Origin: Halocaridina rubra
Lineage: Eukaryota; Arthropoda; Malacostraca; Decapoda; Atyidae
Reading direction: 5' to 3'
NCBI GenBank assembly: GCA_037179515.1
Contig: JAXCGZ010007562.1
Span: 173,501-237,500, forward strand
Length of the DNA stretch: 64,000 nt
In this document: positions 24,690 through 37,932 of the stretch, piece after piece
Layout: each line of letters starts with the position of its first letter
Numbering within the stretch: position 1 is the stretch's first letter
Notes under the pieces: model-generated
What the model saw: only the letters and a program-made list of their open reading frames with translations
What the model was told of the DNA's origin: nothing
Database searches by the model: none
Translations under genes and position numbers: made by a program

Positions 24690-27600
24690 GTGATTACCTA
24701 ATTGTGATTACCTAATTGTGTTTACGGGAAAGAGCCCAAAGCTCGTATCTTCCCGTCTCCTGATCGGTTCCATTTTATACTTAGTGATACTTATCATACC
24801 TGTCCTTAAAACTATGGATTGAGATAGCATTAACTACCTCCTCGCTTAGCCAATTCCAATTATCAACTACTCTTACACTGAAAAAGTATTTCCTTACATC
24901 CTGCAAAGAAGTTTTCTTACGAAGCTTCAAACTATGACCTCTAGTTCTAGAGCCAGCCATATCAAAATATCGATCCCTATCCACTCTATCATAACCATGA
25001 AGGAATTTAAAGACTGTCACCATATCCCCCCTCACTCTTCTAGCTTCGAGTGATGGTAAGTCTAATTCCCTCAGCCTCTCATCATAACTGAGATTGCGTA
25101 TTTCTGGCACCAGTTTCGTGGCATGTCTTTGAACTTTTTCAAGCTTAGCTATGTGCTTTTTCAAGTGCGGATTCCAAAAGGGGGCTGCATATTCGAGTTT
25201 TGGCCTCACATAGGTTACATAAATATTTCTGAACATTTCCTGGTCCATGTGCCTGTTTTTTTTTTTTTAAAGCAAACATAAGGTAGCCAGCCCTTCATGC
25301 ACAATGACAAGGAAATTTTCAGAAATATTTATGAGACTTATGTGAGGCCAAACCTAGAATATGTAGCACCCTTTTGGAATCCACGCTTGAAAAACATATA
25401 AATATAATGGAGAAAATTCAGACAAATTACGAGGCTGACGACCGAGATAAGTAGACTCAGTTATGAGGAAAGGCTGAGGGAGTCAGCCTTAGAACTAGAG
25501 GTTATAGTTTGAAGCATTGTAAGAAAATTTCTTTACAATATACTTATTTAGAGTAAGATAGTTGATGATTGGAATTCGTTACGTGAGGAAACAGCAAATG
25601 CTAACTGCATTCATAGTTAAAGGACTAATATTATAAGTGTCATTGGGTATAAAAGCTATACCGATAAGGAGACTGGAAGTTACGAGTATATGGCTCTTTC
25701 CCGCAAGCACAATAAGGTAAGCAAGTGATTACCTAATTGTGATTACCTAATTGTGTTTACGGGAAAGAGCCCAAAGCTCGTATCTTCCCGTCTCCTGATC
25801 GGTTCCATTTTATACTTAGTGATATTTATCATACCTGTCCTTAAAACTATGGATTGAGATAGCATTAACTACCTCCTCGCTTAGCCAATTCCAATTATCA
25901 ACTACTCTTACACTGAAAAAGTATTTCCTTACATCCTGCAAAGAAGTTTTCTTACGAAGCTTCAAACTATGACCTCTAGTTCTAGAGCCAGCCATATCAA
26001 AATATCGATCCCTATCCACTATCATAACCATGAAGGAATTTAAAGACTGTCACCATATCCCCCCTTACTCTTCTAGCTTCGAGTGATGGTAAGTCTAATT
26101 CCCTCAGCCTCTCATCATAACTGAGATTGCGTATTTCTGGCACCAGTTTCGTGGCATGTCTTTGAACTTTTTCAAGCTTAGCCATGTGCTTTTTCAAGTG
26201 CGGATTCCAAAAGGGGGCTGCATATTCGAGTTTTGGCCTCACATAGGTTACATATATATTTCTGAACATTTCCTGGTCCATGTGCCTGTTTTTTTTTTTA
26301 AAGCAAACATAAGGTAGCCAGCCCTTCATGCACAATGACAAGGAAATTTTCAGAAATATTTATGAGACTTATGTGAGGCCAAACCTAGAATATGTAGCAC
26401 CCTTTTGGAATCCACGCTTGAAAAACATATAAATATAATGGAGAAAATTCAGACAAATTACGAGGCTGACGACCGAGATAAGTAGACTCAGTTATGAGGA
26501 AAGGCTGAGGGAGTCAGCCTTAGAACTAGAGGTTATAGTTTGAAGCATTGTAAGAAAATTTCTTTACAATATACTTATTTAGAGTAAGATGGTTGATGAT
26601 TGGAATTCGTTACGTGAGGAAACAGCAAATGCTAACTGCATTCATAGTTAAAGGACCAATATTATAAGTGTCATTGGGTATAAAAGCTATCCCGATAAGG
26701 AGACTGGAAGTTACGAGTATATGGCTCTTTCCCGCAAGCACAATAAGGTAAGCAAGTGATTACCTAATTGTGATTACCTAATTGTGTTTACGGGAAAGAG
26801 CCCAAAGCTCGTATCTTCCCGTCTCCTGATCGGTTCCATTTTATACTTAGTGATACTTATCATACCTGTCCTTAAAACCATGGATTGAGATAGCATTAAC
26901 TACCTCCTCGCTTAGCCAATTCCAATTATCAACTACTCTTACACTGAAAAAGTATTTCCTTACATCCTGCAAAGAAGTTTTCTTACGAAGCTTCAAACTA
27001 TGACCTCTAGTTCTAGAGCCAGCCATATCAAAATATCGATCCCTATCCACTCTATCATAACCATGAAGGAATTTAAAGACTGTCACCATATCCCCCCTCA
27101 CTCTTCTAGCTTCGAGTGATGGTAAGTCTAATTCCCTCAGCCTCTCATCATGACTGAGATTGCGTATTTCTGGCACCAGTTTCGTGGCATGTCTTTGAAC
27201 TTTTTCAAGCTTAGCTATGTGCTTTTTCAAGTGCGGATTCCAAAAGGGGGCTGCATATTCGAGTTTTGGCCTCACATAGGTTACATAAATATTTCTGAAC
27301 ATTTCCTGGTCCATGTGCCTGTTTTTTTTTTTTTAAAGCAAACATAAGGTAGCCAGCCCTTCATGCACAATGACAAGGAAATTTTCAGAAATATTTATGA
27401 GACTTATGTGAGGCCAAACCTAGAATATGTAGCACCCTTTTGGAATCCACGTTTGAAAAACATATAAATATAATGGAGAAAATTCAGACAAATTACGAGG
27501 CTGACGACCGAGATAAGTAGACTCAGTTATGAGGAAAGGCTGAGGGAGTCAGCCTTAGAACTAGAGGTTATAGTTTGAAGCATTGTAAGAAAATTTCTTT

Positions 27601-30600
27601 ACAATATACTTATTTAGAGTAAGATAGTTGATGATTGGAATTCGTTACGTGAGGAAACAGCAAATGCTAACTGCATTCATAGTTAAAGGACTAATATTAT
27701 AAGTGTCATTGGGTATAAAAGATATACCGATAAGGAGACTGGAAGTTACGAGTATATGGCTCTTTCCCGCAAGCACAATAAGGTAAGCAAGTGATTACCT
27801 AATTGTGATTACCTAATTGTGTTTGCGGGAAAGAGCCCAAAGCTCGTATCTTCCCGTCTCCTGATCGGTTCCATTTTATACTTAGTGATATTTATCATAC
27901 CTGTCCTTAAAACTATGGATTGAGATAGCATTAACTACCTCCTCGCTTAGCCAATTCCAATTATCAACTACTCTTACACTGAAAAAGTATTTCCTTACAT
28001 CCTGCAAAGAAGTTTTCTTACGAAGCTTCAAACTATGACCTCTAGTACTAGAGCCAGCCATATCAAAATATCGATCCCTATCCACTATCATAACCATGAA
28101 GGAATTTAAAGACTGTCACCATATCCCCCCCTCACTCTTCTAGCTTCGAGTGATGGTAAGTCTAATTCCCTCAGCCTCTCATCATAACTGAGATTGCGTA
28201 TTTCTGGCACCAGTTTCGTGGCATGTCTTTGAACTTTTTCAAGCTTAGCCATGTGCTTTTTCAAGTGCGGATTCCAAAAGGGGGCTGCATATTCGAGTTT
28301 TGGCCTCACATAGGTTACATATATATTTCTGAACATTTCCTGGTCCATGTGCCTGTTTTTTTTTTAAAGCAAACATAAGGTAGCCAGCCCTTCATGCACA
28401 ATGACAAGGAAATTTTCAGAAATATTTATGAGACTTATGTGAGGCCAAACCTAGAATATGTAGCACCCTTTTGGAATCCACGCTTGAAAAACATATAAAT
28501 ATAATGGAGAAAATTCAGACAAATTACGAGGCTGACGACCGAGATAAGTAGACTCAGTTATGAGGAAAGGCTGAGGGAGTCAGCCTTAGAACTAGAGGTT
28601 ATAGTTTGAAGCATTGTAAGAAAATTTCTTTACAATATACTTATTTAGAGTAAGATAGTTGATGATTGGAATTCGTTACGTGAGGAAACAACAAATGCTA
28701 ACTGCATTCATAGTTAAAGGACTAATATTATAAGTGTCATTGGGTATAAAAGATATACCGATAAGGAGACTGGAAGTTACGAGTATATGGCTCTTTCCCG
28801 CAAGCACAATAAGGTAAGCAAGTGATTACCTAATTGTGATTACCTAATTGTGTTTACGGGAAAGAGCCCAAAGCTCGTATCTTCCCGTCTCCTGATCGGT
28901 TCCATTTTATACTTAGTGATATTTATCATACCTGTCCTTAAAACTATGGATTGAGATAGCATTAACTACCTCCTCGCTTAGCCAATTCCAATTATCAACT
29001 ACTCTTACACTGAAAAAGTATTTCCTTACATCCTGCAAAGAAGTTTTCTTACGAAGCTTCAAACTATGACCTCTAGTACTAGAGCCAGCCATATCAAAAT
29101 ATCGATCCCTATCCACTATCATAACCATGAAGGAATTTAAAGACTGTCACCATATCCCCCCTCACTCTTCTAGCTTCGAGTGATGGTAAGTCTAATTCCC
29201 TCAGCCTCTCATCATAACTGAGATTGCGTATTTCTGGCACCAGTTTCGTGGCATGTCTTTGAACTTTTTCAAGCTTAGCTATGTGCTTTTTCAAGTGCGG
29301 ATTCCAAAAGGGGGCTGCATATTCGAGTTTTGGCCTCACATAGGTTACATATATATTTCTGAACATTTCCTGGTCCATGTGCCTGTTTTTTTTTTTTAAA
29401 GCAAACATAAGGTAGCCAGCCCTTCATGCACAATGACAAGGAAATTTTCAGAAATATTTATGAGACTTATGTGAGGCCAAACCTAGAATATGTAGCACCC
29501 TTTTGGAATCCACGCTTGAAAAACATATAAATATAATGGAGAAAATTCAGACAAATTACGAGGCTGACGACCGAGATAAGTAGACTCAGTTATGAGGAAA
29601 GGCTGAGGGAGTCAGCCTTAGAACTAGAGGTTATAGTTTGAAGCATTGTAAGAAAATTTCTTTACAATATACTTATTTAGAGTAAGATAGTTGATGATTG
29701 GAATTCGTTACGTGAGGAAACAGCAAATGCTAACTGCATTCATAGTTAAAGGACTAATATTATAAGTGTCATTGGGTATAAAAGCTATCCCGATAAGGAG
29801 ACTGGAAGTTACGAGTATATGGCTCTTTCCCGCAAGCACAATAAGGTAAGCAAGTGATTACCTAATTTCGATTACCTAATTGTGTTTACGGGAAAGAGCC
29901 CAAAGCTCGTATCATCCCGTCTCCTGATCGGTTCCATTTTATACTTAGTGATACTTATCATACCTGTCCTTAAAACCATGGATTGAGATAGCATTAACTA
30001 CCTCCTCGCTTAGACAATTCCAATTATCAACTACTCCTACACTGAAAAAGTATTTCCTTACATCCTGCAAAGAAGTTTTCTTACGAAGCTTCAAACTATG
30101 ACCTCTAGTTCTAGAGCCAGCCATATCAAAATATCGATCCCTATCCACTCTATCATAACCATGAAGGAATTTAAAGACTGTCACCATATCCCCCCTCACT
30201 CTTCTAGCTTCGAGTGATGGTAAGTCTAATTCCCTCAGCCTCTCATCATGACTGAGATTGCGTATTTCTGGCACCAGTTTCGTGGCATGTCTTTGAACTT
30301 TTTCAAGCTTAGCTATGTGCTTTTTCAAGTGCGGATTCCAAAAGGGGGCTGCATATTCGAGTTTTGGCCTCACATAGGTTACATAAATATTTCTGAACAT
30401 TTCCTTGTCCATGTGCCTGTTTTTTTTTTTTTTTTTTTAAAGCAAACATAAGGTAGCCAGCCCTTCATGCACAATGACAAGGAAATTTTCAGAAATATTT
30501 ATGAGACTTATGTGAGGCCAAACCTAGAATATGTAGCACCCTTTTGGAATCCACGCTTGAAAAACATATAAATATAATGGAGAAAATTCAGACAAATTAC

Positions 30601-33600
30601 GAGGCTGACGACCGAGATAAGTAGACTCAGTTATGAGGAAAGGCTGAGGGAGTCAGCCTTAGAACTAGAGGTTATAGTTTGAAGCATTGTAAGAAAATTT
30701 CTTTACAATATACTTATTTAGAGTAAGATAGTTGATGATTGGAATTCGTTACGTGAGGAAACAGCAAATGCTAACTGCATTCATAGTTAAAGGACTAATA
30801 TTATAAGTGTCATTGGGTATAAAAGCTATACCGATAAGGAGACTGGAAGTTACGAGTATATGGCTCTTTCCCGCAAGCACAATAAGGTAAGCAAGTGATT
30901 ACCTAATTGTGATTACCTAATTGTGTTTACGGGAAAGAGCCCAAAGCTCGTATCTTCCCGTCTCCTGATCGGTTCCATTTTATACTTAGTGATATTTATC
31001 ATACCTGTCCTTAAAACTATGGATTGAGATAGCATTAACTACCTCCTCGCTTAGCCAATTCCAATTATCAACTACTCTTACACTGAAAAAGTATTTCCTT
31101 ACATCCTGCAAAGAAGTTTTCTTACGAAGCTTCAAACTATGACCTCTAGTTCTAGAGCCAGCCATATCAAAATATCGATCCCTATCCACTATCATAACCA
31201 TGAAGGAATTTAAAGACTGTCACCATATCCCCCCTCACTCTTCTAGCTTCGAGTGATGGTAAGTCTAATTCCCTCAACCTCTCATCATAACTGAGATTGC
31301 GTATTTCTGGCACCAGTTTCGTGGCATGTCTTTGAACTTTTTCAAGCTTAGCCATGTGCTTTTTCAAGTGCGGATTCCAAAAGGGGGCTGCATATTCGAG
31401 TTTTGGCCTCACATAGGGTACATATATATTTCTGAACATTTCCTGGTCCATGTGCCTGTTTTTTTTTTTAAAGCAAACATAAGGTAGCCAGCCCTTCATG
31501 CACAATGACAAGGAAATTTTCAGAAATATTTATGAGACTTATGTGAGGCCAAACCTAGAATATGTAGCACCCTTTTGGAATCCACGCTTGAAAAACATAT
31601 AAATATAATGGAGAAAATTCAGACAAATTACGAGGCTGACGACCGAGATAAGTAGACTCAGTTATGAGGAAAGGCTGAGGGAGTCAGCCTTAGAACTAGA
31701 GGTTATAGTTTGAAGCATTGTAAGAAAATTTCTTTACAATATACTTATTTAGAGTAATAATTGTTGATGATTGGAATTCGTTACGTGAGGAAACAGCAAA
31801 TGCTAACTGCATTCATAGTTAAAGGACTAATGTTATTAGTGTCATTGGGTATAAAAGCTATACCGATAAGGAGACTGGAAGTTACGAGTATATGGCTCTT
31901 TCCCGCAAGCACAATAAGGTAAGCAAGTGATTACCTAATTGTGATTACCTAATTGTGTTTACGGGAAAGAGCCCAAAGCTCGCATCTTCCCGTCTCCTGA
32001 TCGGTTCCATTTTATACTTAGTGATACTTATCATACCTGTCCTTAAAACTATGGATTGAGATAGCATTAACTACCTCCTCGCTTAGCCAATTCCAATTAT
32101 CAACTACTCTTACACTGAAAAAGTATTTCCTTACATCCTGCAAAGAAGTTTTCTTACGAAGCTTCAAACTATGACCTCTAGTTCTAGAGCCAGCCATATC
32201 AAAATATCGATCCCTATCCACTCTATCATAACCATGAAGGAATTTAAAGACTGTCACCATATACCCCCTCACTCTTCTAGCTTCGAGTGATGGTAAGTCT
32301 AATTCCCTCAGCCTCTCATCATAACTGAGATTGCGTATTTCTGGCACCAGTTTCGTGGCATGTCTTTGAACTTTTTCAAGCTTAGCTATGTGCTTTTTCA
32401 AGTGCGGATTCCAAAAGGGGGCTGCATATTCGAGTTTTGGCCTCACATAGGTTACATAAATATTTCTGAACATTTCCTGGTCCATGTGCCTGTTTTTTTT
32501 TTTAAAGCAAACATAAGGTAGCCAGCCCTTCATGCACAATGACAAGGAAATTTTCAGAAATATTTATGAGACTTATGTGAGGCCAAACCTAGAATATGTA
32601 GCACCCTTTTGGAATCCACGTTTGAAAAACATATAAATATAATGGAGAAAATTCAGACAAATTACGAGGCTGACGACCGAGATAAGTAGACTCAGTTATG
32701 AGGAAAGGCTGAGGGAGTCAGCCTTAGAACTAGAGGTTATAGTTTGAAGCATTGTAAGAAAATTTCTTTACAATATACTTATTTAGAGTAAGATAGTTGA
32801 TGATTGGAATTCGTTACGTGAGGAAACAGCAAATGCTAACTGCATTCATAGTTAAAGGACTAATATTATAAGCGTCATTGGGTCTAAAAGCTATACCGAT
32901 AAGGAGACTGGAAGTTACGAGTATATGGCTCTTTCCCGCAAGCACAATAAGGTAAGCAAGTGATTACCTAAGTGTGATTACCTAATTGTGTTTACTGGAA
33001 AGAGCCCAAAGCTCGTATCTTCCCGTCTCCTGATCGGTTCCATTTTATACTTAGTGATATTTATCATACCTGTCCTTAAAACTATGGATTGAGATAGCAT
33101 TAACTACCTCCTCGCTTAGCCAATTCCAATTATCAACTACTCTTACACTGAAAAAGTATTTCCTTACATCCTGCAAAGAAGTTTTCTTACGAAGCTTCAA
33201 ACTATGACCTCTAGTTCTAGAGCCAGCCATATCAAAATATCGATCCCTATCCACTCTATCATAACCATGAAGGAATTTAAAGACTGTCACCATATACCCC
33301 CTCACTCTTCTAGCTTCGATTGATGGTAAGTCTAATTCCCTCAGCCTCTCATCATAACTGAGATTGCGTATTTCTGGCATCAGTTTCGTGGCATGTCTTT
33401 GAACTTTTTCAAGCTTAGGTATGTGCTTTTTCAAGTGCGGATTCCAAAAGGGGGCTGCATATTCGAGTTTTGGCCTCACATAGGTTACATAAATATTTCT
33501 GAACATTTCCTGGTCCATGTGCCTGTTTTTTTTTTTTTAAAGCAAACATTAGGTAGCCAGCCCTTCATGCACAATGACAAGGAAATTTTCAGAAATATTT

Positions 33601-36062
33601 ATGAGACTTATGTGAGGCCAAACCTAGAATATGTAGCACCCTTTTGGAATCCACGCTTGAAAAACATATAAATATAATGGAGAAAATTCAGACAAATTAC
33701 GAGGCTGACGACCGAGATAAGTAGACTCAGTTATGAGGAAAGGCTGAGGGAGTCAGCCTTAGAACTAGAGGTTATAGTTTGAAGCATTGTAAGAAAATTT
33801 CTTTACAATATACTTATTTAGAGTAAGATAACTGATGATTGGAATTCGTTACGTGAGGAAACAGCAAATCCTAACTGCATTCATAGTTAAAGGACTAATA
33901 TTATAAGTGTCATTGGGTATAAAAGCTATACCGATAAGGAGACTGGAAGTTACGAGTATATGGCTCTTTCCCGCAAGCACAATACGGTAAGCAAGTGATT
34001 ACCTAATTGTGATTACCTAATTGTGTTTACGGGAAAGAGCCCAAAGCTCGTATCTTCCCGTCTCCTGATCGGTTCCATTTTATACTTAGTGATACTTATC
34101 ATACCTGTCCTTAAAACTATGGATTGAGATAGCATTAACTACCTCCTCGCTTAGCCAATTCCAATTATCAACTACTCTTACACTGAAAAAGTATTTCTTT
34201 ACATCCTGCAAAGAAGTTTTCTTACAAAGCTTCAAACTATGACCTCTAGTTCTAGAGCCAGCCATATCAAAATATCGATCCCTATCCACTCTATCATAAC
34301 CATGAAGGAATTTAAAGACTGTCACCATATCCCCCCCTCACTCTTCTAGCTTCGAGTGATGGTAAGTCTAATTCCCTCAGCCTCTCATCATAACTGAGAT
34401 TGCGTATTTCTGGCACCAGTTTCGTGGCATGTCTTTGAACTTTTTCAAGCTTAGCTATGTGCTTTTTCAAGTGCGGATTCCAAAAGGGGGCTGCATATTC
34501 GAGTTTTGGCCTCACATAGGTTACATAAATATTTCTTAACATTTCCTGGTCCATGTGCCTGTTTTTTTTTTTAAAGCAAACATAAGGTAGCCAGCCCTTC
34601 ATGCACAATGACAAGGAAATTTTCAGAAATATTTATGAGACTTATGTGAGGCCAAACCTAGAATATGTAGCACCCTTTTGGAATCCACGCTTGAAAAACA
34701 TATAAATATAATGGAGAAAATTCAGACAAATTACGAGGCTGACGACCGAGATAAGTAGACTCAGTTATGAGGAAAGGCTGAGGGAGTCAGCCTTAGAACT
34801 AGAGGTTATAGTTTGAAGCACTGTAAGAAAATTTCTTTACAATATACTTATTTAGAGTAAGATAGTTGATGATTGGAATTCGTTACGTGAGGAAACAGCA
34901 AATGCTAACTGCATTCATAGTTAAAGGACTAATATTATAAGTGTCATTGGGTATAAAAGCTATACCGATAAGGAGACTGGAAGTTACTAGTATATGGCTC
35001 TTTCCCGCAAGCACAATACGGTAAGCAAGTGATTACCTAATTGTGATTACCTAATTGTGTTTACGGGAAAGAGCCCAAAGCTCGTATCTTCCCGTCTCCT
35101 GATCGGTTCCATTTTATACTTAGTGATACTTATCATACCTGTCCTTAAAACTATGGATTGAGATAGCATTAACTACCTCCTCGCTTAGCCAATTCCAATT
35201 ATCAACTACTCTTACACTGAAAAAGTATTTCTTTACATCCTGCAAAGAAGTTTTCTTACGAAGCTTCAAACTATGACCTCTAGTTCTAGAGCCAGCCATA
35301 TCAAAATATCGATCCCTATCCACTCTATCATAACCATGAAGGAATTTAAAGACTGTCACCATATCCCCCCTCACTCTTCTAGCTTCGAGTGATGGTAAGT
35401 CTAATTCCCTCAGCCTCTCATCATAACTGAGATTGCGTATTTCTGGCACCAGTTTCGTGGCATGTCTTTGAACTTTTTCAAGCTTAGCTATGTGCTTTTT
35501 CAAGTGCGGATTCCAAAAGGGGGCTGCATATTCGAGTTTTGGCCTCACATAGGTTACATAAATATTTCTGAACATTTCCTGGTCCATGTGCCTGTTTTTT
35601 TTTTTTAAAGCAAACATAAGGTAGCCCACCCTTCATGCACAATGACAAGGAAATTTTCAGAAATATTTATGAGACTTATGTGAGGCCAAACCTAGAATAT
35701 GTAGCACCCTTTTGGAATCCACGCTTGAAAAACATATAAATATAATGGAGAAAATTCAGACAAATTACGAGGCTGACGACCGAGATAAGTAGACTCAGTT
35801 ATGAGGAAAGGCCGAGGGAGTCAGCCTTAGAACTAGAGGGTATAGTTTGAAGCATTGTAAGAAAATTTCTTTACAATATACTTATTTAGAGTAAGATAGT
35901 TGATGATTGGAATTCGTTACGTGAGGAAACAGCAAATGCTAACTGCATTCATAGTTAAAGGACTAATATTATAAGTGTCATTGGGTATAAAAGCTATACC
36001 GATAAGGAGACTGGAAGTTACGAGTATATGGCTCTTTCCCGCAAGCACAATACGGTAAGCAA

Positions 36063-37342
36063 GTGATTACCTAATTGTGATTACCTAATTGTGTTTACGG
36101 GAAAGAGCCCAAAGCTCGTATCTTCCCGTCTCCTGATCGGTTCCATTTTATACTTAGTGATACTTATCATACCTGTCCTTAAAACTATGGATTGAGATAG
36201 CATTAACTACCTCCTCGCTTAGCCAATTCCAATTATCAACTACTCTTACACTGAAAAAGTATTTCCTTACATCCTGCAAAGAATTTTTCTTACGAAGCTT
36301 CAAACTATGACCTCTAGTTCTAGAGCCAGCCATATCAAAATATCGATCCCTATCCACTCTATCATAACCATGAAGGAATTTAAAGACTGTCACCATATCC
36401 CCCCTCACTCTTCTAGCTTCGAGTGATGGTAAGTCTAATTCCCTCAGCCTCTCATCATAACTGAGATTGCGTATTTCTGGCACCAGTTTCGTGGCATGTC
36501 TTTGAACTTTTTCAAGCTTAGCTATGTGCTTTTTCAAGTGCGGATTCCAAAAGGGGGCTGCATATTCGAGTTTTGGCCTCACATAGGTTACATAAATATT
36601 TCTGAACATTTCCTTGTCCATGTGCCTGAAGGCTACCCTTACATTTGATAAAAATGCATATGCTGCCCTTACTATGCCATTTATATGTATTTCTGGAGAC
36701 AAATCTGCCTTTATGTTTACTCCTAGATCTCTCTCATTTTCTGTCTCTTGAAGTTGTACTCCAGCCACCGAGTAGTCAAGCTTGGGCCTTCTTGCACTTG
36801 TACCCATTCTCATTACCTTACATTTTGAAGTATTGAATTTCATTAGCCACTTTTCTGACCACTCATGCAGATTATTTAGATCCTCCTGAAGTTCTCTACC
36901 ATTGTTCTCGTTTTTTACTTTCTTCACAATCTTTGCATCATCTGCAAACATATTCATGAATGAATTTACAGACTCTGGTAGGTCATTTACATATACAAGG
37001 AACAAAAGTGGCCCTAAAACTGAACCCTGTGGAACTCCACTACTAACTCTTCGCCATTCAGACACTGAGTGTCTCACTCTAACCCTCTGTTCCCTTCCTT
37101 CTAAGTAAGTTTTTATCCATTCCAAAACATTTCCACCTATTCTAGCCATTGATTGCAGCTTCCTAATAAGTTTCCCATGTGCAACAGTGTCAAACGCTTT
37201 CTGGAAGTCTAGGAATATGCAATCTGCCCAGCCCTCTCTTTCCTGTAAGATTTGGCTTACCTCATCATAAAATTCTAATAAGTTTGTTACTGTTGATCTA
37301 CCTTCTCTGAAGCCATGTTGCCTCACTGACAAAAAGCTGAAG
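36063..37342 (-). mobile_element. LINE-A copy 4 (5'-truncated, intact frame)
   Basis: It continues the - arm sequence of array 1 but, where array units have a T run, carries on into the RT. One uninterrupted frame from 37342 to the stop at 36154 covers 'FSFLSVRQHGFREGRSTVTN', motif A 'FLDFQKAFDTVAHGK', 'GNVLEWIKTYLEGREQRVRV', motif B 'GVPQGSVLGPLLFLVYVNDL', motif C 'MFADDAKIVKKV' and the full C-terminal domain to 'SIHSFKDRYDKYH'. It is truncated at the N-terminal edge of the RT; the 5' junction is a GCGCGC/CACACA run at 37343-37366. The open frame upstream to 37416 is not LINE sequence. No endonuclease, so it cannot move by itself. Confidence 0.9.
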
Positions 37343-37910
37343 TGCGCGTGCGCGCGCGCACACACACTACCTGATCCTGTGGTTCTATATATTGTTAAAT
37401 TCAGTATCCTTCCCATTTATATTAACTTGTTAGTTAGTTTGATACACGAAATAATTGAATAATAAAAGAAAAAAAATTACCAAATACCCACCTGTCAAAG
37501 TACTGAGTTAAGTTGCCAAGTAGTACAGCTATCTTATTTTCTTCATTTTTTTGCTTTTCTTTTAGCTTTCTCTTTTACTATTTTTTTTATTTTGTATATA
37601 TATTGAGTTAAATGTAAAGTCTAATCCTGTGATAACATATCTTGCTTAGCAAGTGAGTTTATCAGTTAGGAAGAATATATAGCAGAAACAGGTGGGTGCC
37701 ACCTCAGACACAAATTCGAATTTTCCTTCAGGTTTGACTTTTGTTTTTCTTTTTCTTTTTATCCTTAAATTACCATTGTCAAGTTTTTAAGTTAAGATGT
37801 GTGTTACCAGAAAAGAGATAAACTGAGTCACTAAATAGCACTTATATGGAGATATAAAAATTCTGTGTGAAGCTTAATTAAAAGTTTTTTTTTTTTTTTT
37901 TTTTTTTTTT
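37343..37910. other. Spacer / possible LINE-A 5' region with poly(T)
   Basis: It begins with a GC/CA dinucleotide run (about 37343-37366), then AT-rich DNA with no coding frame, and ends in 26 T at 37885-37910 directly before the LINE-A ORF1 leader. Part of it may be the 5' UTR of LINE-A copy 5; no second copy is available in the window to test that. Confidence 0.4.
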
Positions 37911-37932
37911 CTGTGAGAGGGAGAACATAAAA

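Larger units (their letters stand above)
23655..36062. repeat. Array 1: 12 tandem units of about 1.03 kb, each an inverted repeat of the LINE-A 3' end
   Basis: Unit starts (GTGATTACC motif): 23655, 24690, 25725, 26756, 27791, 28822, 29854, 30895, 31927, 32960, 33995 and 35029; a thirteenth start is at 36063. Unit lengths are 1031-1041 bp. Each unit is a - strand LINE-A 3' end (about 560 bp, C-terminal 155-codon frame, often still open), a T run of about 9-18, then a degenerate + strand copy of the same 3' end (about 450 bp). Units are nearly identical, with two visible subtypes: units 3, 5, 6 and 8 carry a 2-bp deletion (CCACTATCAT for CCACTCTATCAT) that breaks the frame, and units 4 and 7 share ACCATGG and CATGACTGAG. 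Homogeneity points to recent amplification by unequal exchange (inference). Confidence 0.93.

Noticed and set aside
36645..37108. + strand frames of 63-68 codons (recurring as - strand frames around 40882-41345 and 42309-42772)
   Set aside because: Antisense shadows of the LINE-A RT; they recur only because the RT recurs.
37367..37416. N-terminal extension 'MGRILNLTIYRTTG' of the 420-codon - strand frame
   Set aside because: LINE-A similarity begins only at about 37342; the extension reads through a GC/CA dinucleotide run into flanking DNA.
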